Below, in pieces: positions 10,355 through 21,314 of a stretch of 64,000 bases of DNA. The first letter of the stretch is position 1; each line of letters opens with the position of its first letter. The translations under genes and the position numbers were made by a program. The notes beneath the pieces were generated by a model. It saw only the letters and a list, made by a program, of their open reading frames with translations, made no database searches and was not told the DNA's origin. The stretch is from positions 62,001 to 126,000 of the forward strand of contig ML978238.1 in assembly GCA_010015745.1 (NCBI GenBank). The letters are read 5' to 3'. The stretch comes from Setomelanomma holmii. Lineage: Eukaryota; Ascomycota; Dothideomycetes; Pleosporales; Phaeosphaeriaceae.

Positions 10355-11650
10355 GATGCTGGGCATCTGCTTCCTGCGGAATTGTTGTCAAGGTGCTGCT
10401 GGTCAGAGTAATGTTGGATGAGCGTTGAGAATTTACGCGTGTTTGTGTGCAGTGTCGTCGGTAAGCAATTTACGATTGGGGAGTAGTGAAAGTGCGCATT
10501 GGTAACAAAGTTGAGAGGGCTTTGGCTAGCCTTTCACCGACAGAGCTGGGGTTTGGCAGAAGAAGTACTGAATTCTCTCGAAAATGACTAGCAAATACAC
10601 ACGAATACTGATCAACAGCGCGAGCAGGATGATGCCTTCCAACGTTGATGACTTCCATCAATTTACATTTTTTTCAACAGCACCAGTCCCAAAACACGAA
10701 ATCGCGTTACGAAATTGCCCAATCCTCCCATGTGATTGCGGTAGAAAACCGCAGCCGGTGTGTCGCAGTCAGGCACATAGGGCTGTCCTGTCGCGTTTCG
10801 ATGCTGTCCGGCCTGGTACTACATCTCATTTGACGCGGCAACGAACGTTGGGCACACATATGGTGTTGGCCAGAGTTGACAGCATTGTGGCAATCGAGAC
10901 AGCATCCCCATACATACCCGTATGCGGAAGTGGAAGTTGCTGACACACAAGCCAGGACTGTTCTATATTGAGTGGTCGCTCGTGGCGCACCATTGGTCGG
11001 TCCTCAGCCCCATCACCCTTCGGCAAGTCGATAGGTTGGTCACCCGGAGTAAGAGAGCTAGGACCCTTCCCACTCTGCTTACCACGTAGGTTATGCGTAG
11101 TCGAGGAGGAGGTGGAATCGTTCTCCATGATGGTCACATTGTTCTCAGTGACAGTTGATGTGCTTGTATCTGCGACATACATTCTCTATGTGACTGGAGT
11201 CAAGAGCACGAATAATTTGAAAGGCATGCGTGATGTCCTCAGCCAGCGAATGAACAATCAGGTTACAGGGTACTTTCTTGTTCACTCCTCTAAATCGACA
11301 ATCATGTCGTCGTCGATTGTCTCGTGCACTTAGCATGTGATTAGAAAGAGCATGATCTGGAGATACGAGTAAGTCAATTCGACGTCGAGCTAGCCAGAAC
11401 ATTCACTTGATTCGCCATTTCGATTAGTCTTGACTCACGTTGTGCCTCGCAAGTGCTACCAAATGAGACGTCTTATGTCAACGTGATTGGACCAAGAATG
11501 TACACATTTCCCAAACATTCCGAGCCCACCATCGCCGAACCTCCGAAAAGCCTCACCTCGTCATCAAAAACCTGCTGATACAATGGATTCATACTCTTCG
11601 AAACATACACATTTGATAACCGTTCCGCATTATGCCGGGCTACATGGTAC
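10355..11650. other. Gene-poor stretch with one weak frame
   Basis: Apart from a 118-codon minus-strand frame (10826-11182, Ser/Thr-rich start, no family resemblance) nothing looks coding. A minus-strand donor-like GTATGT lies just upstream of that frame, so a small hypothetical gene is possible but not supported. Confidence 0.25.
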
Positions 11651-14182
11651 CAGACTGGCTATCAGTCAGTTCAGTCAGTCCGGAGGTCTCCAGACTGACT
11701 GAACTGACGTCCGGAGGTCACTGAACTGGACTGAACTGACTGCCAAGACTTTTTGGGAGAATTATAACTGACTGACTGAACTAACGTTAGATTAACTAAC
11801 GTTGCACTGAGATAGTTGCTCCTGTATTTTTGAGATTTCCTCCTCTGATAGTGTACGTGCTGACGTAGTTGCTGGCCGTATACCAAGCCTTTTCTAGCTC
11901 TTTAAACACTGCAAAGCTGAAACAAGCTCTAGCTTTATATAGAGTCTCCGCGTGCCTAACATGTTGCCAAGCTCGCTAAAAGTCCGCTCGCAGTTTGCTG
12001 CCGCCGCTGGTATCGTTAGTATGTTAATGGCAAACTTTGAGAGTATGGGGAATTGCCTGGCAACTGACTCCCAATATAGCAGCGGGTTAAGAGACAGCCG
12101 GTCCTCCTCAGCTAACGCTGGTTGCCGCTTCCAGATCTCATACTCATCCTCTGCGAGGCTTGCCTCTACCTGCCGTATATTGTGCTTGATCGACGACTGT
12201 AGAAAAGCTGACCGAGACGTTGACAACCCTAGCCGGGGCTTCTTACGCGGCGGCGACACCGTATGAGCTGCAATAGCTGCAGCGTCCTGCTCCTGCCACA
12301 TGCGCAGGAACGCTCAGTGGTTATTGTTAAGCCAGCCGTCGCGATAGTGCACGCTATCGCGGGCAGTAATATGGGTGTCAGGCACCTTCCAGAGCGCCGC
12401 AAGGTGGTGCTTGTAGTGCGGATGGAGTACTGTAGCGGCGTAGTAGACAGACGCGTCGTCAAATTTTGCATAGTATTCAGCAAGCTTACTGTGCGCAAGG
12501 TTAACGTGCGTAACAAGATAATCTTCAGGCGCGTCAGGATCTTCGTAATTAATGTCCTTTAGGCGGTCTTTAAGAGCTTCAAGCTAGTTAAGCAGCTATT
12601 CAAACGTTACTAGAACCTCCCATATAGCGCCGTGGCGGCTGTGGAGGCTGCGGCCTTCAAGCAGCTGTGTAGCTTCGGCAAATGGCTTAAGGAGTTGAAT
12701 ATACTCCGTAATTGTCGCCCAGTCCTGGCCACTTAGGCCGCCCTCGTGTATGTATAGTCGCGGCTGCGAAGCAGGCGGCTGCTTGCGGTTCCTCCGGCGT
12801 CGTGAAGCTGCTGTTGCGGCGCTTTGCTCCTCAAGTTTATACTCAATATAGCTATTGATAGGACCGTGTAGCTCAGCTGCGCGCACAAAGGTATTGAAAT
12901 AGCTATTCCAACGGGTCTTGACGGGCTTGACAAGCTGCCGGACATTAGCTGTAACGCCCAAAGTCTCCGCCTCTTCGCGCTGCAGGCACTCTAGCAGCTG
13001 TCGAGTTTGCGGCGTGCATATGGACGCAATCACGTTAAAGAGGACGCCAATAGGGCTGTACTTGCGCTACTCATCTATGTACTTCACTTTGTTGTCAAGG
13101 TAGGCAGCATCATTCTCGTACGCGCTACGGTTTTTGCCCCAGATCACTAACTGCGCGCCTAAGTTATGTATGTAGCAGCAACACTGAAGCCACCGCTTGC
13201 TTGCAGTAAAATTAAACTCCTCTGCTAATAAATCAACCGCAGTATCATTGTTACTTGCGTTGTCAAGCAAAAAGTATCCAACGTTTGCGTTGTTAACGCT
13301 AAATAGCCGCAGTATTGTCGCTGCTACAGAGGCTATATTATTGCTAGTGTGCGCTCCATGTAGCTCAGGCAACCCGAGCAGGTGGTCGACTAGCTTGCCC
13401 TCGCCGTCAAGGTAGTGTACGCAGAGACCAGTAAAAGCATACTGCCCACCAGTCGAAGTCCAGTTGTCAAAGGATACGTGTATAAGCGACCGGGCTTTGC
13501 AGAGGTAGGCAGCAACGGCTGGTACGTATTCGTTGTACTCAGCGATAATATGGTCGCGGAGCGTTTGGTGGCTACGCCAAAGGAGGACTTCAGCTAGCGG
13601 GTTCACGGCCGCAATCATAGCTCGAAACTGCAGCGTTTCTATTACGCGGAGGCTCTGGTTGTCCGCGACTACCCAGTCCTTCAGCGCATCCTGAAATCGA
13701 GAGATTGAAAAGCTTACTGCCATCTCGTTTGCCACCTCTTGCGATACTTCTATACCTCTAGACCTCATGATATGTACTTGTGACTTTGCAAGCGCGCCCA
13801 TAATGTTGCCCTCCCGGCTAGCAATTGGTATAGGTCCGTTAGGTCCAAGTGAGTGCCCAGGCCTGTTGCTCAAGAGGTGTCGGCCAGCGTTCGTAGTGCT
13901 GTCAGCCTCGTAGCATGCCTCCTGCTGCCGTCGTTGGTGGCAGTACCAGCAAAGCCAGTAGTTCTTCTTGTGCTTGCGGTGCCAGACGCCCCAGCCATGG
14001 CGGTAGATCCAGCTTTTTGGCCCGCCGCAACCACAGCGCTCAACCTGGCGCCGCTCTAGGTATGGCACGCGCTTAAAATCAAGCCCGACGTAGTTGTTGT
14101 CGCCGTTGTCAGGTATCGTCGGGCCCGAAATCTCGCAAGGCAGAGTGGAGATGCCGTGTATCGTACAAGTTGTGGCATACAT
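11651..14182 (-). mobile_element. hAT-superfamily transposon, one TIR visible
   Basis: The end downstream of the transposase begins CAGACTGGCTATCAGTCAGT at 11651 and is followed by dense subterminal repeats of the CAGTC/GACTG type up to about 11790. The transposase lies on the minus strand from 14182 to 11894. The opposite TIR is not found in the next kilobase beyond 14182, so that end looks truncated or rearranged. The TIR almost matches the MITE at 21473-21693, and the coding part is homologous to the relic at 33.4-37.3 kb. Confidence 0.8.
11894..14182 (-). pseudogene. hAT transposase with BED-like zinc finger, four in-frame stops
   Basis: N-terminal BED-like finger (GPKSWIYRHGW...WLCWYCHQRR), central RNase-H-like region with SFDNWTSTGG and FLLDNASNND, and a C-terminal hAT dimerisation region (WKRQPALAEEDRLSLNPLLY; then IPAAAANCERTFSELGNMLG). 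The whole protein reads in one frame except for TAG after KYIDE, TAG after LVTFE, TAG after LLN and TGA after NNNH. Each is explained by CAG to TAG or TGG to TGA. The domain content is complete, so the element was once autonomous. Confidence 0.85.
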
Positions 14183-15315
14183 GCCAGATGTTCACGGCAA
14201 ATAGTCGACGCTGTGCTTACAATCGATGCTTCTTGGAGTAGTCATACGAGTAGTGGCTGTGCGGCCTCACGGTTGTGATCTCTTTCATCGGACACGAACA
14301 TCCATCAGTCGTTTTGGCTTCATATGCCTGTGAAGGGTGCAAATCGAGAGTAGAACGCAAAGGTATTGCGTCTACTTCAAGTTCAGACTCTTGCAAGCTG
14401 GAAGACGTGTACGCCGTGTGCTGTTTCGAAATTCCATCGGAGAGTGCGTTTGGCGTCTCTCACTTCGACTCAAATCTCCCTCAAGATGAGATGGCCACTT
14501 AGATGTTCAACCTCGTCCAGATTAGCTGAACTGGACCAAGGTGACCTGGATCAGAGAACGGTTCATCGAAGCACAGAAGATGATGATAGCAAAGGTCGAC
14601 GAATGGACTCGCAAGCGTCCGTTGTGTTTCAAGGCGAACGGTTTGCACGAGTACCGCCTCTTTTCTGGCAAGAAGATGTTTGACCATGACTTTGTTGGTA
14701 AGGTGTATGCCGAAGGTCTGTTCCGCGTTGCAGGGAGCTGATCATCTTTGCAAGACATCGGTTCAATGACAACGATGCGAGAGTGTAACCTAGAACTTTG
14801 TCAGATCTGTGAGTGGCGCAAGCGCCGCTCATCCTTGCGTGTGGTAGTTGGAATGCGACATATGGTAACCGGTATTTCCGGCACATGGTCAAGCCCGATT
14901 AAGATCTGGATGTTCTTGTCAAGTTATCTAGTGCTCGGCCAGATGGTGGCAAGATTTTGGCTCACGGGCCCGTAGAGGATACCGTAGATGCAGCATTGAG
15001 CGCCACAACAAGCGAAGCGTAAGGAAGAGAATGGAGACAATGTAATGGGAATATCAATATCCTCAATTGAGATTCGTTCTGTGCTCTCAGACAGTTCCGC
15101 GAATTGATGTGAGCGGATCGAGTCGTGCGAGCGTGCAGAGTGAAGGCGATCGCAGTTGCTCAACTTGGTCTGTGCAGGAACGTTTTTGCTTACTACATCA
15201 GCCATCAAAATCCCTCCGCACCCTCGAGATCGATGTACTCTGATAGGAAGCTTTGCACCGTTCAGCAGCGACGCTCAGCAGACAGACTCTTCGACCGACC
15301 CATATTCCACCGACA
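14183..15315. other. Coding-like relics, family unknown
   Basis: Plus-strand patches look coding but do not join: 14541-14741 (ERFIEAQKMMIAKVDEWTRK, then DHDFVGKVYAEGLFRVAGS) and a frame near 14830-15020 (GNRYFRHMVKPD, TAA, DLDVLVKLSSARPDGGKILA). They may be pieces of an eroded gene beside the truncated hAT end. No function can be given. Confidence 0.3.
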
Positions 15316-16120
15316 ATGCCTGAGGTAGCAAAGCGCAAGGTGCTCCGGCGGGGTCCTGCATACGATGCCGTAGAGTGAGTCTGGCACAGTAAACACCTAG
15401 GTCTATTTTATTGACGAGAACAGCTTCGACCTCGGCGAGATTGAGCTGCTCGTGGATTTAAAGGGCGCACTCGACTTGGAGGTGGCCAAACTTGACAAGG
15501 ATATCTATCGTATGTACAAACTCCAATTATCTCGCAACGGCGGTACGTAACAAGGATTATTACTCCGACAATAGCCCGATCCGGGTGTATACCTCCGTAG
15601 GTACGTTCAAAGAGTACAGGTTTTACTTATATCGAGGCTATCCTGTGCAGCCGGAAGCGTTCATGCCGGACATAGGTAGTGCCGCCGCGATGTTGTCGAC
15701 TCGGAAGCCCTCGCAGGAAGATAAACGCGCCATCCATGACGGGTACGAGAGAGTAGCAAAGCTGTATGTCCTGGCCAACTCCATATGGGACGAGACCATA
15801 ATGAGCGCCTTCATCGATGCCATGGATCGCGCTGCCCATGCGGTCTGAGCCAACGGAAGAACTGATTCCCAAAGTACGACGCGATAAATATCATCTTCGC
15901 TGGTACACCACTTGGTGACAAGATGCGCGAGCTCCTTCTGTGTTTTCTCATGGACTTGAGAGATGCGAGTTGGCTTCCAAGGCAGAAGCGTGCTCAGCTC
16001 CATAAAGACTACCTCAACCAAGCTCTTAATCTCCATATCAACAGTCGAAAACCAGATCCGATCGCGGCGTCCAAGTCTGCGTCATACGACACGAGGAACT
16101 TCCATTATAAACCGAGATAG
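15316..16120 (+). CDS. Hypothetical BTB-like protein, several introns or partly decayed
   Basis: The ATG at 15316 opens MPEVAKRKVLRRGPAYDAVE up to a GTGAGT. Coding text resumes as FIDENSFDLGEIELLVDLKG and ends at a GTATGT donor near 15509. It continues from about 15558 as DYYSDNSPIRVYTSVGTFKE, through VAKLYVLANSIWDETIMSAF, typical of the helix after a BTB core, to 15848. A final patch, FAGTPLGDKMRELLLCFLMD, ends at 16120 and matches the usual tail of fungal BTB proteins. Apparent introns of 26-32 nt are too short for this genome, so the gene may carry small deletions or I have misplaced junctions. Exon limits are approximate. Confidence 0.4.
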
Positions 16121-16669
16121 TAAGGCGAGATCTTCGAAACTGATGGGACGAGGCTTCAATGATCGAGGTGTGCCAGGTGAGCTGCGTCTTCACATGTAAT
16201 GCGGCGAGATAATGCTGACGATACTGACTAGGTATCAGTGAATAGCGTGATCGATCACGTCGTACCTGCCATACGAGGTATGGATGGAGGGTCGCATTTT
16301 CATTTCAGTGAATAGCATTATCAGACGCGTGGCTCCAGGACTCAATTGACGATCATAATATGCGGTGCAAACTCGGTGCACTGTTCAGCATGACATTCAG
16401 GGGATGATGGAGACTGTTACTAACGGTTGATGGACGTCGGAGTTGGATGTTGGGCCGGGCCTATATCGGCCAAGTTTCATGTGACGTCACCCGGACGCTT
16501 CAATGCCGAGGTTCCTCATGATAGCAAGGGCACCAAGCATAGCGATTGAGATTTGTTCGTTCATCATTATGTTCCATCCATCATCAAACGCCGGTCAATG
16601 CACTATTTACACCTCTAACACGGTTCTTGCATCACATCCAGAGTACAGCCAGTGCACCTCAGACAACAT
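16121..16669. other. Intergenic
   Basis: Lies between the BTB-like gene and the 3' end of the methyltransferase gene. The only notable site is a perfect palindrome GTGACGTCAC at 16481-16490 (CRE core TGACGTCA). Confidence 0.4.
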
Positions 16670-17800
16670 CTACCGCCAAAGCACATTCCTCTCATCCCTC
16701 GCATTGACCCACACATACTCCGTACACCTGGGATCCGTCTTGTGCGGAAACAGCGTCATCGCAAACAGATTGATCTCGATCCACGCAGGGCGCATGCCCA
16801 TTCTCTCCAACCTCTCCCACCAGCTGCGGAAGCGCCCAAAGTCGACGTCTCCACCTGCCACGTTGGGATTCATGCTGACCCCGTCGCCGAGATGGATCTC
16901 GATCATGACTTGCCCGATGGGTAGCACGTTCTTTCCCGAGACGGATTTCATGCCGTCGAATGCGTTCATCATGGTGTCAAGCGCATCGTATTCGCTGCCT
17001 TCGACGTCGATTTTCAGGATATCGATATACGTATGATTGTTGTTCTTCATGAGCGTCGGCAGCGTGTAGAATGGCGGACTTGCGTCGTGCTTGTCCTCCT
17101 TGCCTAGACCAATCTTCTTGAAGAAGGTACGGTGACGCTGCGACATTGGAATCTGCTTTCCCCATCCGTTGACCGAGAAGTCGTAGCCCCAGATGCGCGC
17201 GCTGGGTACGCGTTCGAGGATCTCGGCTTCGAAGGACGATTCGCCGTTGATGCCGAAGCTGTAGATGACGAGACCGTCCTGGCTGGTCTTGGGGTCTTCG
17301 CGCACTTCGACGTTCTCAGAGGTAGGGAATTTAGGTGCGGGAAGGCTCTCGTAGATGCTCATGCCGCAGACCCATTTTCCGCCGTCACCGAGGCGGCCAA
17401 CACGCTGGAAGTCGTGCGGACATGTCCAGGTTGCCGGGAAGAAGTCCCAGATCGTGAATGGATACTTGAGAAAATCGGTAGGGAAGAACGGGATCTTGGG
17501 ATTATCGGGATGTTGTTGCGCCATTTCCTCGCGCAATTCTACGCTCTTCTGCCATGTCTTTTCCGACAATGCTAACCGTTCGCGAAGCCATGACAAACGA
17601 GTGTTGTCTATTGATGACGAGCCTTTTGGTAGGACAGGTATGTATGGTAATAAAGCAGTGCTTGCTGATTCCTCGTTGTGCAGAATAAGGATGAGTAGAA
17701 CGACTCCAATAATGATGGTGGTGGCCACTCGACCTGCATGAAAGTCAGCAGGTTAATCATGACGGCATGAGCTTGGCTTGCCTCCAGTTGATCGCACCAT
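16670..17800 (-). CDS. Membrane-anchored Methyltransf_22-like protein
   Basis: Exon 1 (17782-17800) encodes MVRSTG. A 48-nt intron 17734-17781 begins with GC rather than GT (GCAAGC) and ends TGCAG. Exon 2 runs to 16670, giving 360 residues. Residues 7-26 form a signal anchor (VATTIIIGVVLLILILH), placing the catalytic part in a lumen or outside. The core has FTIWDFFPATWTCPH, RVGRLGDGGKWVCG, VIYSFGINGESSFEAE and IDILKIDVEGSEYDAL, the usual marks of the Methyltransf_22 family (a FkbM-like SAM fold). The substrate is not known to me. The open frame without the first exon would have to start at GTG, which supports the small first exon. Confidence 0.75.
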
Positions 17801-18400
17801 GGCGGCTATGCTCGGAAAGACTGAAGTGATAACGACAGAGTAGATATGGATGTGAAGAGACGTCGCGAGTTGAATCGTGACGGCCTCGGTAACGAAGGTT
17901 GAATGTTGTACAAGGAAAGGGGAATGTATCAACAATAATCAATACGCCCTGCAGGCGGGCGAGGGATACTCTGGGTCGCCAAGTGAAACGTGACTTTAGT
18001 GTGGGTCTTACACGCGAGGTGGTGTCTTGACGAACGCGGCGAAGCACAACTCGGCATCCAGTGGCCTTGTTCGTGAAATCCTCATCGCAGCTGAGTGGTG
18101 GTCCTCATTCGATAGATTGCTGAAACATCTGCCGAGAGTATGAGGACCAACATCAGGCATTGCCCGTAATAACCGGACCGTTGGACATGAGTCGTCTGAT
18201 AAATGCGGGGTACAATTCACTTGGGGTTTCAAATGCATGCTAACAATACACCATCACGGGAATGGTTATTGGTGGGTCGTACTAGTGATCATTGCTGCTA
18301 AGAGCGGCTGAAATGCTGATGTCATCTCCATCAGGCCACAACCGTCATCTCAGCCAAGCGACCTGTAAACGCATGAAATTTGTGTTACTATGGAAATTAT
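17801..18400. other. Intergenic
   Basis: The 5' flank of the methyltransferase gene and the 3' flank of the transporter gene. Nothing else seen. Confidence 0.4.
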
Positions 18401-20052
18401 TTACTTCAAGATATTATGAACAACAATGGCAGCGACCATGAGCAACGCGCTGCATGTGGTGAAAACAATGTCGCGGTGCTTTTCACCTGAGGTGTGTTAG
18501 TGAAATGGTCCGGAATGGAGGGGGTGGCGTTGACTTACCCTCTTTCGTAGTACTAAGTGCCAGCACCACAAACACATTTAGCGGTACGCGCAGCATACCG
18601 TAGACACTGGCCCGCAAGCCGTCGTCAATGAGCTTCCCTTTTAGGGAGGCCATTACTGGGTAGTACGCGCCACAACACAGCTCGAAAACGCAGAAGCACC
18701 ACAGGGTCAGCCGCTCATCACGAACATAGCCGGGGAGGAAGAAGCAGAGCGAAGCTAATACGAGGACGCCTGTGAGAATGCGCTGCGAGGAATGCGGGTT
18801 GGCCGATGTCGAGATGTGCTTGTAGAGGAGAGAGCCAAACATCATCGAGCACATGAGTATGGCGAAGATGAGCCCGAACGGAAGTTCTGTTCACTATGTT
18901 AGCAATACGACCCAGATAATTCAGGATGCTACTTACCATCGGTGGAACCGGAGAGCTTGTGGCTGAGCTTGAGTGCTGGAAATTTGAAGAAGATGAACAG
19001 AAACAATGAGCCTTCGAAGAAGCATGATGTTAAGGCAAGGACGAGAATGTTGCTATCTGCATAAAAAGTCAGTATTATGTGCAATCTCGTGCAATTCTAG
19101 GCGCATACCTCGTAGGATAGTCCTCAAACCGGTTGTTGGTGGTTGCTTTGGCTCGGCCTCTTCTTGAAGGAGTGCCGCGCCATCGACTGTGTCGCGATGT
19201 GCGGCACCATAATTCTCGCCCTGGTATAATCAGTGACACCTTTGAAGCTAGTAGAAGATGCATGACGTACCCAATAGTTTGATATCGCAACGAAAGCCAT
19301 GACAAGACAGCCGATGGACAGCATGAAAGGCGCTTTGGCAGTCCCAGCGACGCGAACTAGCCACTCTGCGATGAGACCTGCAACGATGGCAACACACGTG
19401 TTGGACGTCGTCATCATGCTGAAAATGGCGGCTAGAGGAGCCTCCTTCTCTTCGATCATCAGCTTGTTAAACTCCGCAACAAGCCAACTCTCGAAAACGC
19501 TCCAAAGTAAGGTTCCAGAGACACCACCAAGGATTCGTCCGAGGAATAGTACATAGATGTTGTCGCTTAGGAGCGTCGTGGATGAGAAGGAGTAGATGGT
19601 GCAGTACGCGAGACAAGCCGTCTTGCGGCCATGTCGATCTGCGAATGAGCCTGCAAATGATGCAGAGATACCGGCTGAGACAAATCCGATCAAGAACAGG
19701 AACGCGACGGTCTCTTCAGGAAGGCCTTTTTCATCTGAAGAATGATTAGCAAGCGCGAGTTGACTAAGAAAATGAACAGCATACCTTTGTAGATGGGGTA
19801 GATATACGGGCCTTGAAGCCAGTCCGCAGCATTGACTAGAAGATAGATGGGAAAGAAGCGCCACTTCAGCCGCCGTACACTGTCGAGATCCGACTGTTCG
19901 CGACCTCTATCATCCTCCTTATCTGGATGACTAGAATCTGACAATCTTCTTTGCTGTATACGATGAGATTGATATACTGCCAATGTATTCATCAATACCG
20001 ATCCAACGAAGGTGGCCTTGTAGAGATCCATCATGATATAGGTAGTATGCAA
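18401..20052 (-). CDS. MFSD5/MOT2-type molybdate-anion transporter
   Basis: Major facilitator of the MFS_5 group, related to algal MOT2 and animal MFSD5, predicted to import molybdate. Six exons: 19785-20052, 19271-19734, 19109-19220, 18937-19056, 18539-18886 and 18401-18486. The five introns are 50-52 nt with GTATGC, GTACGT, GTATGC, GTAAGT and GTAAGT donors. Phases agree and give 465 residues. Key marks: VNAADWLQGPYIYPIYK early on, the MFS loop SFADRHGRKTA, and GRILGGVSGTLLWSVFESWL as in the family, with about 12 membrane segments. A later ATG seven codons in (MDLYKATFVG) is an alternative start. Intact despite lying in the transposon-rich stretch. Confidence 0.85.
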
Positions 20053-21314
20053 TGCCGATGAGATGTTGTTGTGTTGCCTAGATGGACGAGTTCCCGACAG
20101 AGACCGGCTCCTTCAGCACAACGAATGACCACGTGTTTGGCTGCTTTCAGCTAGGCACTTTGTAATGACCTTAGGGTGTCCAGATGAGCTGTACAGGTGG
20201 GACAAGTAACGACAGGTCGTGCAGACTCAAGAATGACCTGCAAGCTAGGGGAAGAGTTTTTGTGGAATGGAAGTAATGGTGCCAGTCGTTCGTGTCGGTC
20301 TCATCGCTTGTGAATAGATGGGGTGATGCTGTTAGCGCCCGCAATCAAGGCGGCTGCTGAGCAGTCCGATCAGCGCCGTGGCCCGCAAGGCCGCTGAGCC
20401 AGCCATGGACATATTACCGGGCTTGGCCCGCAAGGCCCCCAATCACCAGGTGTGTGGTGGCCGGAACTCCTGACGTCGCAGAAATGTGGAGTCCTGGGTT
20501 AGGGAGATGTGGGGCATGGCCTTCTGGAAGAGGGGAAGGAATACCCGACCCGCGGATCGCTTCTTTAAGATTGCTAGTGCCACGTCAGATGTCTCCAGTT
20601 CATTGCGCACGTTTCGACTTCGAGCACATTCATGTCCACTTTCGATGATATGGCGATGTGGGTTATGCACAGTTGCTGGCTCGACGGTGGTCGCGTTGTT
20701 GTGGTCGGTCGGCTTCCAATGTTCCCGATGACGTAATTCACCAAACGCGCTCCGCGTCGCGTTCTGCCACGAACACTCTTCAACACCACATTGAATGCAC
20801 CGCAGCACGACTATTCACTGTGAATATCCTTCGACAAATAAGAAAAAACGAGACGTGTACCAATTTGTGTCCTAATGGTTTTTCAGCATTCATCAACAGT
20901 TGAAAACGCGTCTGTTTCTGTTTCTGGAGACGGCGGCCACATGGTACGAGGTCTTTCCAATTTGTTCTCCAGTTCTTATACCACAGTGATCATCTGACGT
21001 GATGTGCTGGCACCGAAAGAGATGGTAACGCGCGCTTCATTCGAGTGCCGCGATGGGTATCTATGAAGTCTTCGCGATAGAGATCTTGGACTGCGTAGGA
21101 CCTCAGTGTGTATTCTGTTAAAGCAAAGACGATGGTGGATATCGTAACGTCACGTGCCGATTTGCGCGAGTTGACCGCTCCAGCTGCCCTCATTCTCATC
21201 CGCACCAAGATCTCGTTTCGGTTTGTAAACCGAGTGTGGTAGCAACTCGATCTATACGCGACAATCATTCTCATGCGCTAGAACTCAATCGCAGCTGCAT
21301 TTGGGCCTTTCATA
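20053..21314. other. Intergenic, short repeat
   Basis: No gene recognised. The 14-mer TGGCCCGCAAGGCC occurs twice (20379-20392 and 20424-20437) in a locally GC-rich patch. Frames on both strands lack coding character. Confidence 0.35.

Noticed and set aside
10826..11182. 118-codon minus-strand frame as a gene
   Set aside because: No family, no convincing splice partner; kept only as a remark.
20379..20437. Short GC-rich direct repeat as a possible CRISPR-like or regulatory array
   Set aside because: Only two copies of 14 bp; no array and no eukaryotic CRISPR context.
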